Source: Saccharum officinarum (lineage: Eukaryota > Streptophyta > Magnoliopsida > Poales > Poaceae). From it: a stretch of DNA of 64,000 bases. Of this stretch, positions 9,952-20,348 are shown piece after piece; the stretch's first letter is position 1, and each line of letters starts with the position of its first letter. Below the pieces are notes generated by a model. That model saw only the letters and a program-made list of their open reading frames with translations, ran no database searches and had not been told where the DNA came from. The stretch covers positions 10,148,214-10,212,213 of the forward strand of contig CM036188.1 in NCBI GenBank assembly GCA_020631735.1. Reading direction: 5' to 3'. The position numbers and the translations under genes are program-made.

Positions 9952-12875
9952 TGTCACACTCCAATTAAAGGACAATATAGAGTGCATACATCTTATGTGC
10001 GCCCCAGGAATAGTCGCACACATAAGCTGACAAATTAACAAAAGTATCATCACCATGTACATACATAACGTTATTACATCACGTAGTTCTTACATAATAA
10101 GCGGAAAAGTAAATAGCAACTCTCAGGCGTAGTGTCTGATCCACAGGGAAGGACGACTGGCTGACCCAAACCTAGAAATCTTCCGGAAAGTCCTCGTAGA
10201 AACTGTCATCTGTTACCCATCCGGGATTTTTATCCAAAAACAATATAGCAACAAGTGTGAGTACATTTGTACTCCGCAAGTATAGTATGAGGATTCATGA
10301 GGCTCAAAAAGGATAAACTCGGTTGACTGCAGTTAGCACTTTTAGTAGATCAACATTTCATTATTAATCATTATTAAGTTATGCTCAAACTCCCATTTAA
10401 CCCACATGATCCACTACTAGAATTAAGAAGAGAAAGCAACAGTGTGATCTCATCATCATCTTCATAGTTCATCCACATATCTAGTAACCATTTATTCTGT
10501 GAGTTTTCCGGGCCGCTCGTGTCCGTGAGCACGGCTGTTATAACAGTTTTAACACTCTGCAGAGGTTGTGCATCTTTACCCGTGAGTCGTGCTACCCGTA
10601 TGCCCGGGGCCCGTCGACCCCCTAACACTTCCAAGGTGAGCAGGCAGGGTACACTATGAAGCCTTCCATAGGCCTCTTCTAACATGTTAGGGCCGCGAGG
10701 TTTCCTCGGCAGGCAGATATAGAGAACCCCCCTTTCGATGTCACAATTCCCGCAGGCTATACACATCAGAACAGAGGCAGTTCTATACCCAAAGTGGCAA
10801 GCCCCTCTTGCGCCCTTTCGGGTAACCTCTAACAAGCTAGAAAAGATCCTATTACTGAGCTAAAGTCAGAGCCATATGACTCTCACGGTTGCACTGTATG
10901 TCCCAGCTTTTGCCCTACAGACAAGTCCTTACGGAGAGTTTAGGGCAACATGATCGACATCATTTGCACCATCACCCTATATCTCAATTATTACCATCAT
11001 GTTTATCCGTTTGTTCCATTAATCATAGTATTGATCATGTTTGAATAGAGCACTAGCATTCTACCCATATGCAATAAAACCCATAGGTATCGAGATATAA
11101 TTCATAAATGGCTAGGATGTCCTTATAGTCGAGCAATATTAGACACATGCATAATGAGTAGATTATATCATGAATAGGAATCAAGGAAGGCCCATGCTAT
11201 ACTTGCCTTGGTTCACGAACTGCTGCTGGTCCTGCTGCTCCTCGCACGCGTCCGGATTTCCGACGTACTCCTCACCGTCTGAACTCGAACGACACGAAGT
11301 ATAACACGCAATTCAGAGCAGACATACAAGCAAAACATGGCTACTATTAGAACAGTACACCAACAATAAATAAATCTGAATAAAATGTTTACCAAAATCA
11401 TCTACGTCTCGCTACGATCACATTGACGCGAATTGCACGAAAAACGGAGCTACAACGCAAAAGTTACGCGCTAAGCAAGGTTCCAAAACTAGCTACTAAA
11501 CTAGTCTTAATCAAGAAACTTAAAAGCTTCTAACAGGTCCATCAGTAGCACTAATGCGTAGATTACGAAATTACAAAACTAACGCAAGTTGAACGGGTCA
11601 AATCGGAGCTAAGACGACGATTTTATAAACGTTTTACTACAGTGGCAATTCTGTAATTAATCTGAAAGCGTATTTTTCATATATCCCGAAGAAACTACGC
11701 TTTCAGAAAAAGAACGCGCACTCCGGGAGTACGCCAAGGACGGCGGGTTCAAATAGATGAAAGTGGGGGGTCTCTTTAGCAAAAAGACCCGCGAAGGGGT
11801 ATTGAGCTCTCTGAGCCGTTGATCTTGCGATGAGCGGCTCTGATCGAATGTAGGAGAGGAGGGCGGCGCAGCCCGCCGGAGAAGACGAGCCCACGGCGGT
11901 GCTCCATGGCCGGCGGTGTGCAGCTCGTCGGAGAAGGCGGCTAGGGCGCTACGGTTCTCATCTCGCCAAGCCGAGAGCACCGGAAGAGAGTGGGGGAGAT
12001 GGCGAGTTTGACACGGCGCAAAACACGGCCAGAGGTAGGCCCGAGGGGCACCCGCCATGGCCGGCAGTGGAAGGGCTCGCCGGAGCTCGCGGGAGCGGCC
12101 CTAGAGGCCACCACCCGACACGGGAGAGGGATGGGGAGAAAGAGGGGAGCGCGGGGAATCTCACCACGGCTTCAAACGGGACGGGGACGACTCAGGGCGA
12201 AGACCGACGAGGTGGCCGAGCGTGCTCCGGTGGCACGCCGCTGCGGAATTTCGCGAGCACGAAAGAATGGGGGATTGGAGCGGGAATGCAGCAGGGGAAG
12301 GGGCGAAGGGGGTTGCGGCTCCCTTTTAAGGCCGGACGCGGGGGGGAAAGACGCTCCCACGATCTGCGGTAGTGGGCGCGGGCGGTCATGGCGGTTGCCA
12401 TCGTGACCGAGAGAAGCGGGGTGGCGGCTGGAGGTAGAGGAAGGCGCCGACAGCTGGGCCCGGACGGTCAGCGACCGCGGGAGAGGAGGTGGGGCGCGGC
12501 AACGGCCGCCGGCTGGGCTGGGCCGCGGCCCAGAGAAGGAGCGCGGGGAGGAAGGATGGGCCGGCCGGGAATTGGGCTAGCAGGCCGAATCCGAGGAAAA
12601 GTGAAGGGGGAAAAATAATTTGTTTTCCTTTTTCAAATTTAATTTTCAAATCACATTTCCAAATGATTTTCAAATCCTTTCAAAAAAAAAAATTTATCAA
12701 AACCACTCATCACAAAAATACTTGTGCAACAGCATGCATGCATGAACATTTTCTAACCTTATGATCGATTTTAATTTCCCAAAAATTATTATTCCCTAAA
12801 TTTGAATGCACAACAAGTACATAATTAAATCAAATTTATCTATTTTTAAATAGTACAAAAATTTAGGGTGTCACA
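9952..12875 (-). repeat. 5' LTR of element I
   Basis: 2,924 bp, the same length as the left LTR, followed by the CATAA target duplication. Differences from the left copy that I noted are all substitutions, mostly transitions (for example near 10313, 10742, 10812, 11092 and 12032). Confidence 0.95.
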
Positions 12876-12900
12876 CATAAAGTCACATTTAGTCTATATA

Positions 12901-13160
12901 TACTACTCTCTCTGTTTATAAATTATAGATTATTTTAGCTTTGTTCTAATTCAAACTTCTATAACTTTGACTAAATCTATAAAATATATATTTACATATA
13001 TAATACTTAATAAATATAATAACAAGACATGTTTGGTAGATATAAATAAGCTAACTTAATATTATAGATGTTTGTTAATCTTTCAATAAAATTAGTCAAA
13101 GTTATAAATGTTTAACTTAGAACAAAATTACAGTAACCTATAATTTGAAACAACATAGTA
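12901..13160. mobile_element. Stowaway-like MITE
   Basis: About 260 bp, AT-rich, bounded by TA. The left end (ctctctctgtttataaat) and the reverse complement of the right end share long imperfect terminal inverted repeats, including the inner 'ataactttgacta' found in both arms. This is the usual look of Stowaway (Tc1/mariner-derived) elements in grasses. It has no coding capacity. Confidence 0.75.
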
Positions 13161-13523
13161 CCAACGTTGTCTTAGAAAATAATTGCCGGTAAGCAAACTT
13201 CATTTTACATTTGATTAAAGCATCGAAGGATTGTCTTTCTAGCCCGCAATTTTGGATTATTGACCTAAGCATCCTGGGAAGGGAGAGAAGGATCAAGCAA
13301 AATAAAATCCCTTCCAAAAAGTGTAAGATATTTTTTGTTTTGTCCTACGGACTTTCTGGGTGCAGCGTCGAGCGGTGCCCGCGTGTGAAGAGAAGGAGCC
13401 TGCACCTGCCTATTTTTCGCACACCTGACCGCATGGGCACCCATGCCTGCGCTTGGTTTCTCGGTGCCCGCTTGACAGCGCCCCAGCTGCGGGCCCATGC
13501 CACCCCGTCGTCACCCCCACAGC
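13161..13523. other. Unassigned sequence
   Basis: No coding region or repeat that I can support between the MITE and the CAACAT-rich repeat. Confidence 0.4.
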
Positions 13524-14360
13524 TGTAGTAGTTAGCTGCGATAGGTGGGTCCCATTGCAACATGTGCAACACTAGATCTACTTTTACAACACCTAGGTAA
13601 AACACTTGCAACATATGTCCGAAAAGGCTGAAACACTAGCGACATACGTTTGAAACACTTGGAAAACACTTGAAAGCCATTGCAAACATATGCAACGTCC
13701 AGATGAAACACTTGCAATAGACATATGAAACACCTGACAACATTTGAAACATACGCTTGCAACATGCATGTATATGCAACATCTAGATCTACTTTTGCAA
13801 CATTCAGATGAAAAACTTGCAACATACGTCTGATATAGATGAAACATTTGGAACATATACTTGAAACATACGTGTATAGCCATTGCAACACGTGCAATAT
13901 CAAGATTTACTTTTGGAACATCTATATAAAACACTTGCAACATACTTCTGAAACACCTGAAACATACGTTTGCAATATACTCTTTCAGCGCAAACATCTC
14001 CATGCTGCTTGGCAAATGGAGGCTCATCGATGCGTGGAGGTCACTGCGGTGCTTGTCGATGGCACGGAGCTCTCTAGCACGCAGAGCTTGGTAGCGGCAC
14101 ATAGAGGGGCAGGGGGGTAGGGGGAGCACGGGTGGCGGTGCCCGCGCGCGCAGAGGGCGGATGAGTGCCACATGGAGGTCACCTGTGTGCTCGTTGGCGG
14201 AGCTTGCCGGCAACGCGGAGCTAGGCGGCGCAGCACAGAGAGGCCCGGGTGGGGGCAGCGGTGGCGCATAGGGCGGGTGGGTGCGGCGCGGGTGGCGCTA
14301 AGAGTGGGTGGAGCGTCCGGACGTCGGACCCTCAGGTTGGAGCATTTCCGTTTGTCCTAA
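13524..14360. repeat. CAACAT-rich repeat region with GC-rich flank (first locus)
   Basis: 13540-13985 is built of degenerate units of about 20-25 bp around 'gcaacat', 'gaaacacttgcaacatac' and 'ccagatctacttttgcaac'. The GC-rich part 14000-14345 ends 'gagcgtccggacgtcgg'. Related sequence with the same lead-in (agctgtagtag...agctgcga) occurs at 22.8 and 39.0 kb. It is probably the body of a non-autonomous DNA transposon; the ends are not resolved and no transposase is present. Confidence 0.6.
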
Positions 14361-14984
14361 GTCAATCTTTCTAAATTTAATAAGTTCACATAAAAACATG
14401 TCAGCATTTACAAAACTAAATTAGTATAACTAAAATTAGCCGATTGCTAATAATAAGGGCGGGGCATAGTCACTCATCGATATGTGGATGTCTGGATGGG
14501 CCATTGGGATTTTTTGTTAGAAAGATTTGGGCCAGTAGCTAGGTTTACGTGTTGGTATGTGGCAGTGTGCAACCTAGCCCATGTTTCCTGCCTTATAGGC
14601 CCAACCCATTGGAAATTTGCTTATAATTAGTGGTGCTTCCATCCATTCTTCTCCGATTAAATATAATTCTTTTTTTCGAAAAAGGAAACCCGTTCTTCTC
14701 CAACTGTTCTTGTGTTAGTGTTCTCGATCTTTCAATTGGCAACTAGAACGCGGGCAATTCATTTTGAATACGAGTTGGATTATGGAAATTTTGAAACAAA
14801 ATCAATCAAGATGATACTTGCAGATGGATGCATATCCATTACAGTTTGGGCTTTCAAAAGGCACCAAATTCAGATGAAATATAAGACCTACGATAACATA
14901 TAAACATTCAAATTCTAACACGGTATGCGTGTAAGTATTTCTTCATTATCTAAAAGTAGAATCGTTAGTCGCAGTATAGCACGG
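14361..14984. other. Unassigned sequence
   Basis: AT-rich, no gene or repeat structure seen. It lies 3' of the hypothetical gene on the minus strand and may hold its 3' untranslated region. Confidence 0.4.
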
Positions 14985-15689
14985 CTACATGATCACACTT
15001 GCAATGCAGCTGAACAGACCAACCGAGATGAGTTCGTGCAGTGCAGCTACGCAACGCGAACCAAGAGCGCTGTTGGCAAGGGAACCATGGTGGGTTCCGG
15101 CCGGTGCGGCGCCGACGAAGCCCGGTCCAGCGTACATCGCCCGCGGCTTCCATAGTATCTCCTCATCCATGTCGATGTCGTTGCTGCCAGTACTGCTGCT
15201 CTCGCCATCGTCGAGCGGCTCGGCCAGCGGCAGGCAGCGCTTCTTGCGCTCGGCAGACGTCGCGCGGTTGATCGGCCACACGCTGCTGCTGCTTGCGAGG
15301 GAGGACGTTCCTGAAGACGACGACGAAGAAACAGGCCTCGCCGCCTTCTTGTGCGCGTCCCACCTCTCCACGGAGTCGGCCCGGGCGGGCTTGGGTGGCG
15401 GCGAGGTCGCGCTCTTGCGGGTGGATCTGCGTCTGGCGCAGCTCCTGACGCTGTCGGCGGCGGAAGTGGAACGAGGGCTTGATGAGGCTGAGGTAGCTGA
15501 CTTGGTCTTGTGCACGTCCCACCTCTCGTCGGAGTCGGCGCGGCTCGGCTTGGCGAGCAGCTTTGGGAGGATGGCGGCGACGCACGGCGTCGGGAGCAAC
15601 TTCCACTTGGGCGGGGTCGGGAGCAGCGCCGGGAGGGCTGCGTGTGCCACCTTGAGGTGCACGCGGGCAACCGGGATCGATATCGCCAT
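14985..15689 (-). CDS. Hypothetical plant protein with two RADSxERWDxHK motifs
   Basis: 234 residues from ATG at 15689, chosen for its strong context (CCACCATGGCG) and because the inverted copy at 41093 has its ATG at the same place; an upstream in-frame ATG (15794) would add 35 residues. I do not recognise the family. The motif (A/S)RADSxERWDxHK occurs twice, at 49-61 and 102-114, each followed by a Ser-rich or basic stretch. Residues 120-137 are a Ser-rich run. An acidic patch (DIDMDEE 171-177) precedes LWKPRAMY. No signal peptide is evident; the end is mildly hydrophobic. Codon use is GC-rich as in many grass genes. Upstream sequence (15.8-16.3 kb) is repeated at the start of the window and, inverted, at 40.9-41.1 kb. 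Moderately sure it is a real gene. Confidence 0.6.
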   Translation of the reverse strand: MAISIPVARVHLKVAHAALPALLPTPPKWKLLPTPCVAAILPKLLAKPSRADSDERWDVHKTKSATSASSSPRSTSAADSVRSCARRRSTRKSATSPPPKPARADSVERWDAHKKAARPVSSSSSSGTSSLASSSSVWPINRATSAERKKRCLPLAEPLDDGESSSTGSNDIDMDEEILWKPRAMYAGPGFVGAAPAGTHHGSLANSALGSRCVAALHELISVGLFSCIASVIM

Positions 15690-15789
15690 GGTGGATGGAA
15701 GACTACGTACGGAGACGCACACGATCGAGAAGTGCCTCAGGTGAGCAGAGCAGATGGAGCGGTGAGGCGATGGTGAGACGATCGCCGGT

Positions 15790-16272
15790 GGCAACAGCAG
15801 ATATACATATAGGCCCCAGCTGGGGCGCCGGACGAGTCGGTGGTATCATGAGGTGAGTCAATCGGAGTCGAGACAGAATTCATTCACCGACGTGCCTGCC
15901 GCGTGGGCGCCACGCCATGTTTGTTCGATTCGGTTTCGGTGCTGGTTCCGATCGACGCAGTACGTGCACACACCGCACAGGAGTCAGGAGATGGCGGCGG
16001 CGGCCTGTTCGAGAATCAAGCAAGCCCAAGCCTCCGCGGGCACGCTGACTGCGCCGTGGTTGCTCCAGGTGCGCACGCCACTCTCATCACTGGCCAAGTG
16101 TTCGACGCCGCGCTCCATCTGCAACAACAGTGGCATCAGCTTTCAGACACGTCGCTGCCCGCGGAGGACCTTCGTTGCTGTGTGTGGGATGCCATCTCGG
16201 CTCGCTTGCTCATCCACTTCACCAACTGCCTCCATGTTCCATGCTTGACATGGTCGTGCCAAGACACAACTG
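15790..16272 (+). repeat. Upstream region of the hypothetical gene, present three times
   Basis: Matches 1-340 (same orientation) and 40870-41092 (inverted). It lies upstream of the minus-strand gene and so probably holds its promoter, although I see no clear TATA box. The plus-strand open frame 15903-16295 is not similar to anything I know. Confidence 0.6.
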
Positions 16273-16893
16273 TTGGTCTTAACACGTGTGGATGATTGGG
16301 TATTTCTCATATTACAACCCTATGTGCAATCATCCTTGGCTTCCCGTGCCAATCCCAGGTTGAGTTTCAAATTCTTTAGACCATTCAGAGTGGTTGCTCG
16401 AGTGGGTTCGGCAGCTTATAAGTTAGCTTTGCCGGCTTCTTCATCTATTCACCCGGTGGTACATATGTCTCCCAATTGAAGAAGACACCTGGTCCTCCAG
16501 CTCGGGTGACACCCCTACCTGATGATCAAGCTCTGCAATTTAGTATTCCAGAGAAAATCCTTCAGCGTCGCACGGTGCCGCGAGGTACGTCGTCCATTCA
16601 ACAGGGGTTGATTAAGTGGTCTCTGTTGCTAGATTCGTTGTCTTCTTGGCAACATCGGTCTACCTCTTCGTCCCCGTGTTGTTTGGGGGCAACCAGCAGG
16701 CCGGGGGGGAGGTTCGGGTGTGCTGGAGTGTCAGCCATCCTGACGAGGTACAAGAGGACGATGCGTTGGCTGCTGAAGACATGTGTTCTGAACAAGCCAA
16801 CAAGACGACTGAAGCAGCTGGGCCGAGCCGCCGAGTGGGCCAGCGAGCCAAGAGAAGCACGCGCACGACAGGCCCAGAGTGGGTGAACTAGCA
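16273..16893 (+). pseudogene. Ty3/gypsy integrase C-terminus and chromodomain fragment (copy A)
   Basis: Translation gives the tail of a gypsy polyprotein: VDDWVFLILQPY, then FRPFRVVARVGSAAYKLALP (GPF/Y-type region), IHPVVH, then in the next frame PLPDDQALQFSIPEKILQRR (start of a chromodomain), and in a third frame a polar tail ending RRVGQRAKRSTRTTGPEWVN. A 2-base insertion (catatgtct for catgtct, about 16463) causes the first shift; the inverted copy at 40.8 kb lacks it. The style is unlike the Tekay/Del chromodomains of elements I and II and closer to other chromoviruses. No RT or LTR pair is present, so this is an old remnant. From 16480 it belongs to the duplicated segment. Confidence 0.8.
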
Positions 16894-17133
16894 GGCGGTC
16901 TCGCTATGCCTCCTTGTATCGGTAGCTTAAGACATAACTGAATGTCTAAATACTCTGAACTCTGAATCCTGTCCTCCTCGCTACTATCACTGATTAATCT
17001 TCTTCCGGCTCTTAAAAGCTTTCGCTATCAACACATCCGATCCACTCTCCTTACTGGCTTCTTCGAAAACGAAAGGCAAAAGGCGGCCGAGACGGCAGAC
17101 CTCTTAATTGAAGAGGTGATCGCCTAGCTAAAG

Positions 17134-17191
17134 GAGGGGCGGGGTGGGGGCCGGGGGTGTGGGGCTGGGGTGGGGGGTGGGGGGGGGGTGA
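17134..17191 (+). other. G-rich tract, possible G-quadruplex (copy A)
   Basis: At least eight runs of four or more G within about 58 bases, separated by one to three bases. Copy B has the matching tract at 32440-32490 with changed run lengths, as expected for a slippage-prone G-quadruplex sequence. Confidence 0.6.
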
Positions 17192-17198
17192 TCTACGA

Positions 17199-17345
17199 CG
17201 TTGATGCGGTGACATTTTGCTCTACACCGGTGGCAAACTCTACTTCACTGGGAGTATTGACTTGTGTGGTCGAAGCAAAGGCACTGTATCGATCGTTAAT
17301 TTGTCTTGTGATGGAAGGGTCCATCCCCCTCCCTCCCTCTCGACT
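17199..17345 (+). pseudogene. Unrecognised gene piece (copy A)
   Basis: One frame reads DILLYTGGKLYFTGSIDLCG and then a Gly/Ser-containing stretch, an exon-like run without start or intact end. A diverged relative (DGKLYF..., CLVWSSGRSKGKDG) lies at 37490-37640. The GKLYF core recalls beta-propeller proteins of the F-box/DUF295 kind, but this is weak. Confidence 0.3.
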
Positions 17346-17436
17346 TCATAGCCACCCGGTCGAGCCCTCGAAGAGGCCTTGAGTAGTATAGGTGAACATG
17401 GAGTGAGATGAGCCCTCCGGCTCCGAAGTCAGAGGT

Positions 17437-17679
17437 TGAGAATTCTTAATTCATGAGTTGTAGGGAGGGACTTATGTCACCACAAATAGAAACTAAAGCA
17501 AGTGTTGGATAAGTTGGTGTTAAGGATTCAAAATTGACTTACTGCACCCCGGAATACAAAACCAAGCATGATACTGATATTTTGGCAGCATTTCGAGTAA
17601 CTCCTCAGCTTGGGGTTCCGCTTGAAGAAGCCAGGGCTGCAGTAGGTGCGGAATCTTCTACTGGTACATGGATAACTGT
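17437..17679 (+). pseudogene. rbcL: Plastid rbcL fragment in the nucleus (copy A)
   Basis: The stretch starts in the rbcL leader (gaattcttaattcatgagt, gttgtagggaggg), passes the start ATG at 17474 (ATGTCACCACAA) and reads the N-terminus of the RuBisCO large subunit: [30 protein letters not shown], stopping near codon 65. Known rbcL has TYYTPEYETK and GVPPEEA where this copy has [10 protein letters not shown] and GVPLEEA. It also has an altered stretch after 'gcaagtgttgga' and a 3-base insertion before 'gatactgat'. It is therefore an old plastid-to-nucleus transfer with no function expected. The same insert sits in copy B, so transfer came before the duplication. Confidence 0.93.
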
Positions 17680-17741
17680 CGGGCTGCTAGGCGGGATGCC
17701 CCTCGATAGGTCATTGGGCCCCACGTCCCGACTTCAGGGTC

Positions 17742-17942
17742 ATGTGCGGTCGTCGACGTCCAGAGTCTACCCATGCAACTGGCCACCGAAAGCTGGTAGA
17801 CTTCGAGATCAAAGGATTCGAAGAGGAGCTAGCGACCTTCATCTTTGACGAGGTGTTGAGTAAAGATGGACCATTTTCCATTGCACGGTCTAAGAAGTAC
17901 GAAAAACAACATGATAAAGACATGCTCAATAGACTATTGTAA
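17742..17942 (+). CDS. Small unknown ORF beside the plastid insert (copy A)
   Basis: 66 residues, charged, with [19 protein letters not shown] and ending KDMLNRLL. The copy B version (33006-33245) is open too and runs 79 residues. I do not recognise it. It lies between the rbcL piece and a CACTA end and may be the last exon of a transposon gene. Confidence 0.3.
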   Translation: MCGRRRPESTHATGHRKLVDFEIKGFEEELATFIFDEVLSKDGPFSIARSKKYEKQHDKDMLNRLL

Positions 17943-18100
17943 TGTATACATTTTCACAGTAATCATAACATTTGTAATATAAATCTTGATGAATTTGTGA
18001 TGTATGTGAGTGTTGTATACATTACCGTAACCATAGGAAATGAAACGTACCATACAAAATAATAAAATAAATTAGTAAATAATAATATTAGAAATTTATA

Positions 18101-18326
18101 TCACTGCCAGTTTGCCAACAAGCCGGCAGTGATTATATGAATAGCACTGCCGGCTTAGATCAACACTGCTGGTTTGTGTGGTGAAGATCATGATCTTTGT
18201 CGTTTTTTTTTTAAAAAACTAGCAGTGATAGAACTGGTACATCATTGCCGCTTTGGTACTTCCGGTTCAAAATTTGGCGGTGGTGGAGGGTTTGAACCGG
18301 CAATGATCAGCTGTTCTGCAGTAGTG
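18101..18326 (-). mobile_element. CACTA transposon end (copy A)
   Basis: The plus strand ends ...CTGTTCTGCAGTAGTG, so read inward from 18326 the element starts CACTACTGCAGAACAG, a CACTA-type terminus. Inside it are subterminal repeats around 'cactgccggctt', 'agccggcagtg' and 'cattgccg'. The terminus resembles CACTGCTGCAGG at 41473. The opposite end was not found, so this is a truncated element. Confidence 0.65.
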
Positions 18327-18332
18327 ACCGAG

Positions 18333-18335
<3 letters not shown>

Positions 18336-18386
<51 letters not shown>
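18336..18386. repeat. (TA)n microsatellite, left flank (copy A)
   Basis: About 25 TA units. The copy B version (33640-33736) is about twice as long. Confidence 0.95.
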
Positions 18387-18387
<1 letters not shown>

Positions 18388-19535
18388 CTATAAAATAGCT
18401 TATTCTGTAGCCGGACCAACCGAGCGCACCAGGTGTGATCAACCGCACCTCCTGCTGATCGAGTTGTCATTTACTGCAATGCATGCAGCCATGCAAGAAT
18501 CTTCGTGTACGTTAATTAACGAGAGCCATCATTAACGCTGCCAGTAATTACATTAATTGTTTTTAACTAATCGCCACATCTGGAGGCTTCCATTTTTAGT
18601 TACTATAATTAGCACGCAAATTCTAGTCACCATGATTTGACGCAAATGCTCTTGTTACGATAATACTTTGTCCAAAAAAAGTAGTTTTTTTACGGAAAAA
18701 ATAGTGTAGTTACTATAATTCTGATATTTTAAATGGCTGGATATGGTAATCAGGATGGGTACATTATTACGATATTTACCATAACAAAAATACTTATGAT
18801 AATCTGAATATACGGTTACCATAGTTAGCACTGGGAGTTACCACATTTTGATATCATCATGATACGATGAACAGTTACCGTAACGAATAAGATTACTTAC
18901 GATGACAATATTAACAAATAATTACGATAATTTGAGTGTCATGATAAAGTTAGAGAGTCACTGGAATTTGATAATTTCCTCAGTGAGTTACGACATGACT
19001 TCCAACGGAGCTTGGAGGAATCTGGCCTGGCCCCCGCCTCCGCGCCCCGTCGGCCATGGCCGCGTGCACCTCCCGCGCGTGCCACGCTACCGCGTTGCAG
19101 TAGCCTCCAGCCAAGAGCCCTCGAGCGCCCCGCCCGAGGTCGCCGAGGCCCGCCTCCGAGGCTGCGCAAGGCGACGCCATCGTCGACGGCATGCTGCACG
19201 GCGGTGCCCACGACGAAGGAGCCGCACGCGAACCGCGAGCAGCAAAACCACTCCATCGGCGGCGTCTTCAGCGGGGTGCAGGCTCATCGTCGTGAAATGT
19301 CTCCAGGCAGGTGCAAATACGGAACCGTGTCTTCTGTCCATATGTTTACCACGCCATCTGCATGCAGAAATTAAAGTGACGTGATTAGGGGACTTCAAGC
19401 CACGTAATTAGGGGATCGGTTGATTGGATCTGTCTGAGCCGCCGGTGTGGGTTTGGTCAATATGAGCGGTGTGGAAGGCTCGAGTCAGGCGTGTAGGTTG
19501 GATCTGGCTACAAAATAAAATTATTCTGTAGTTAG
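18387..19535. mobile_element. (TA)n-flanked, Micron-like DNA element (copy A)
   Basis: Bounded on both sides by TA microsatellites. The inner ends are imperfect inverted repeats: left 'gctataaaatagcttattctg', right (reverse complement) 'gctaactacagaataatttta', both leading to 'tgtagcc.ga.ccaacc'. The body has an AT-rich half and a GC-rich half (19000-19260). This arrangement recalls Micron MITEs, which sit in TA microsatellites. The copy B element is about 800 bp longer and carries a CASP-like gene fragment. Confidence 0.5.

Positions 19536-19582
<47 letters not shown>
19536..19582. repeat. (TA)n microsatellite, right flank (copy A)
   Basis: About 23 TA units running into 'cacacg'. In copy B it is shorter (35703-35720) and preceded by 14 extra bases. 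Confidence 0.95.
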
Positions 19583-19587
<5 letters not shown>

Positions 19588-20241
19588 GAAAAATGTTATA
19601 TGATTTGTATATAATAGTTTTTATTAGATAATGCAAGTGGAAATATTTTTCCTCTTCTCACAAATGAGGAACCAAATTATGCTTATTACAAAAGGAGTTT
19701 CAAACTCTATCGTTGATGCATGAAAGTTCAAAGAGCAATATGGTAGTGATCTTCGGAAGTAAAAAGTAAACCGGCTACCGAGCGATATTGAGCTGTAAGT
19801 GCTCTTGAAGGGGACTGCAATGCTAGCTGCAGCAGCTTTACACATTCATTTCTAGCACGCAAGCTCCCAGTTTCGAAGGATTGTTGTCGTTGACGTCTCA
19901 GTTAGGATGAATGGACGATCTAGGTTGCATTGCACATACATTCTCGGTACGACGAGCTGTCGTCTTTACGAAATCGATCTTTCTCCGCCTAACCATTCGT
20001 GCTTGCTTAACCTTTTCATGCATATATACACCTAGCTAGCTACGTACGCCTTTCCCTCGTTGGTATGATTTGTGCGTGATGGTTCATCCATCTGACTGCA
20101 AATGCATGCAAGCCGAGCAGCAAAGTCCAAGGTCCAAAGGCAAATGTGTCCTTAGCTTGCATCCACAAGGCAAAGGCAAGCAACAAATGAACGCTGACAA
20201 CGACTCGCGTATTCAATGAACACAGGTGATCACGAAGCTTA

Positions 20242-20248
20242 TTTATAA
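20242..20248 (+). promoter_or_regulatory. Probable TATA box of metacaspase copy A
   Basis: TTTATAA lies 101 bases before the chosen ATG. The in-frame ATG at 20226 lies upstream of this box, which argues against its use. Confidence 0.55.
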
Positions 20249-20348
20249 CGGAGGCAGTCAGGCAGAGATCCATATCTCATCTCATCTCACTGAAGAAGCA
20301 CCAGTGACCAGACTACCAGAGGTAGAGCTAGAAGAAGACATCACAGCA

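Larger units (their letters stand above)
723..12875 (-). mobile_element. Full-length Ty3/gypsy chromovirus, Tekay/Del type (element I)
   Basis: Complete LTR retrotransposon of 12,153 bp read on the minus strand. The two LTRs are each 2,924 bp and start and end TGT...ACA. They are flanked by a perfect 5-bp target duplication CATAA at 718-722 and 12876-12880. Order from the 5' LTR is primer site (9937-9948), orf0, gag, protease, pol with C-terminal chromodomain, polypurine tract (3650-3667), 3' LTR. A chromodomain after integrase, long LTRs and an extra ORF before gag fit the Tekay/Del (RIRE3-like) lineage. By eye the LTRs differ at roughly 20 sites (about 0.6-0.7 percent) with no net length change, so the insertion is recent. 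The gag-protease part has two stops and two single-base deletions, so it is not autonomous as it stands. Confidence 0.95.

Noticed and set aside
18174..18470. Ile-Tyr repeat proteins from (TA)n (also 33556-33802 and 42506-42727)
   Set aside because: Translation of a microsatellite, not a gene.
20226..20348. Upstream in-frame ATG for metacaspase copy A
   Set aside because: It lies before the probable TATA box, and type II metacaspases lack such an N-terminal extension; ATG at 20349 gives the expected start.
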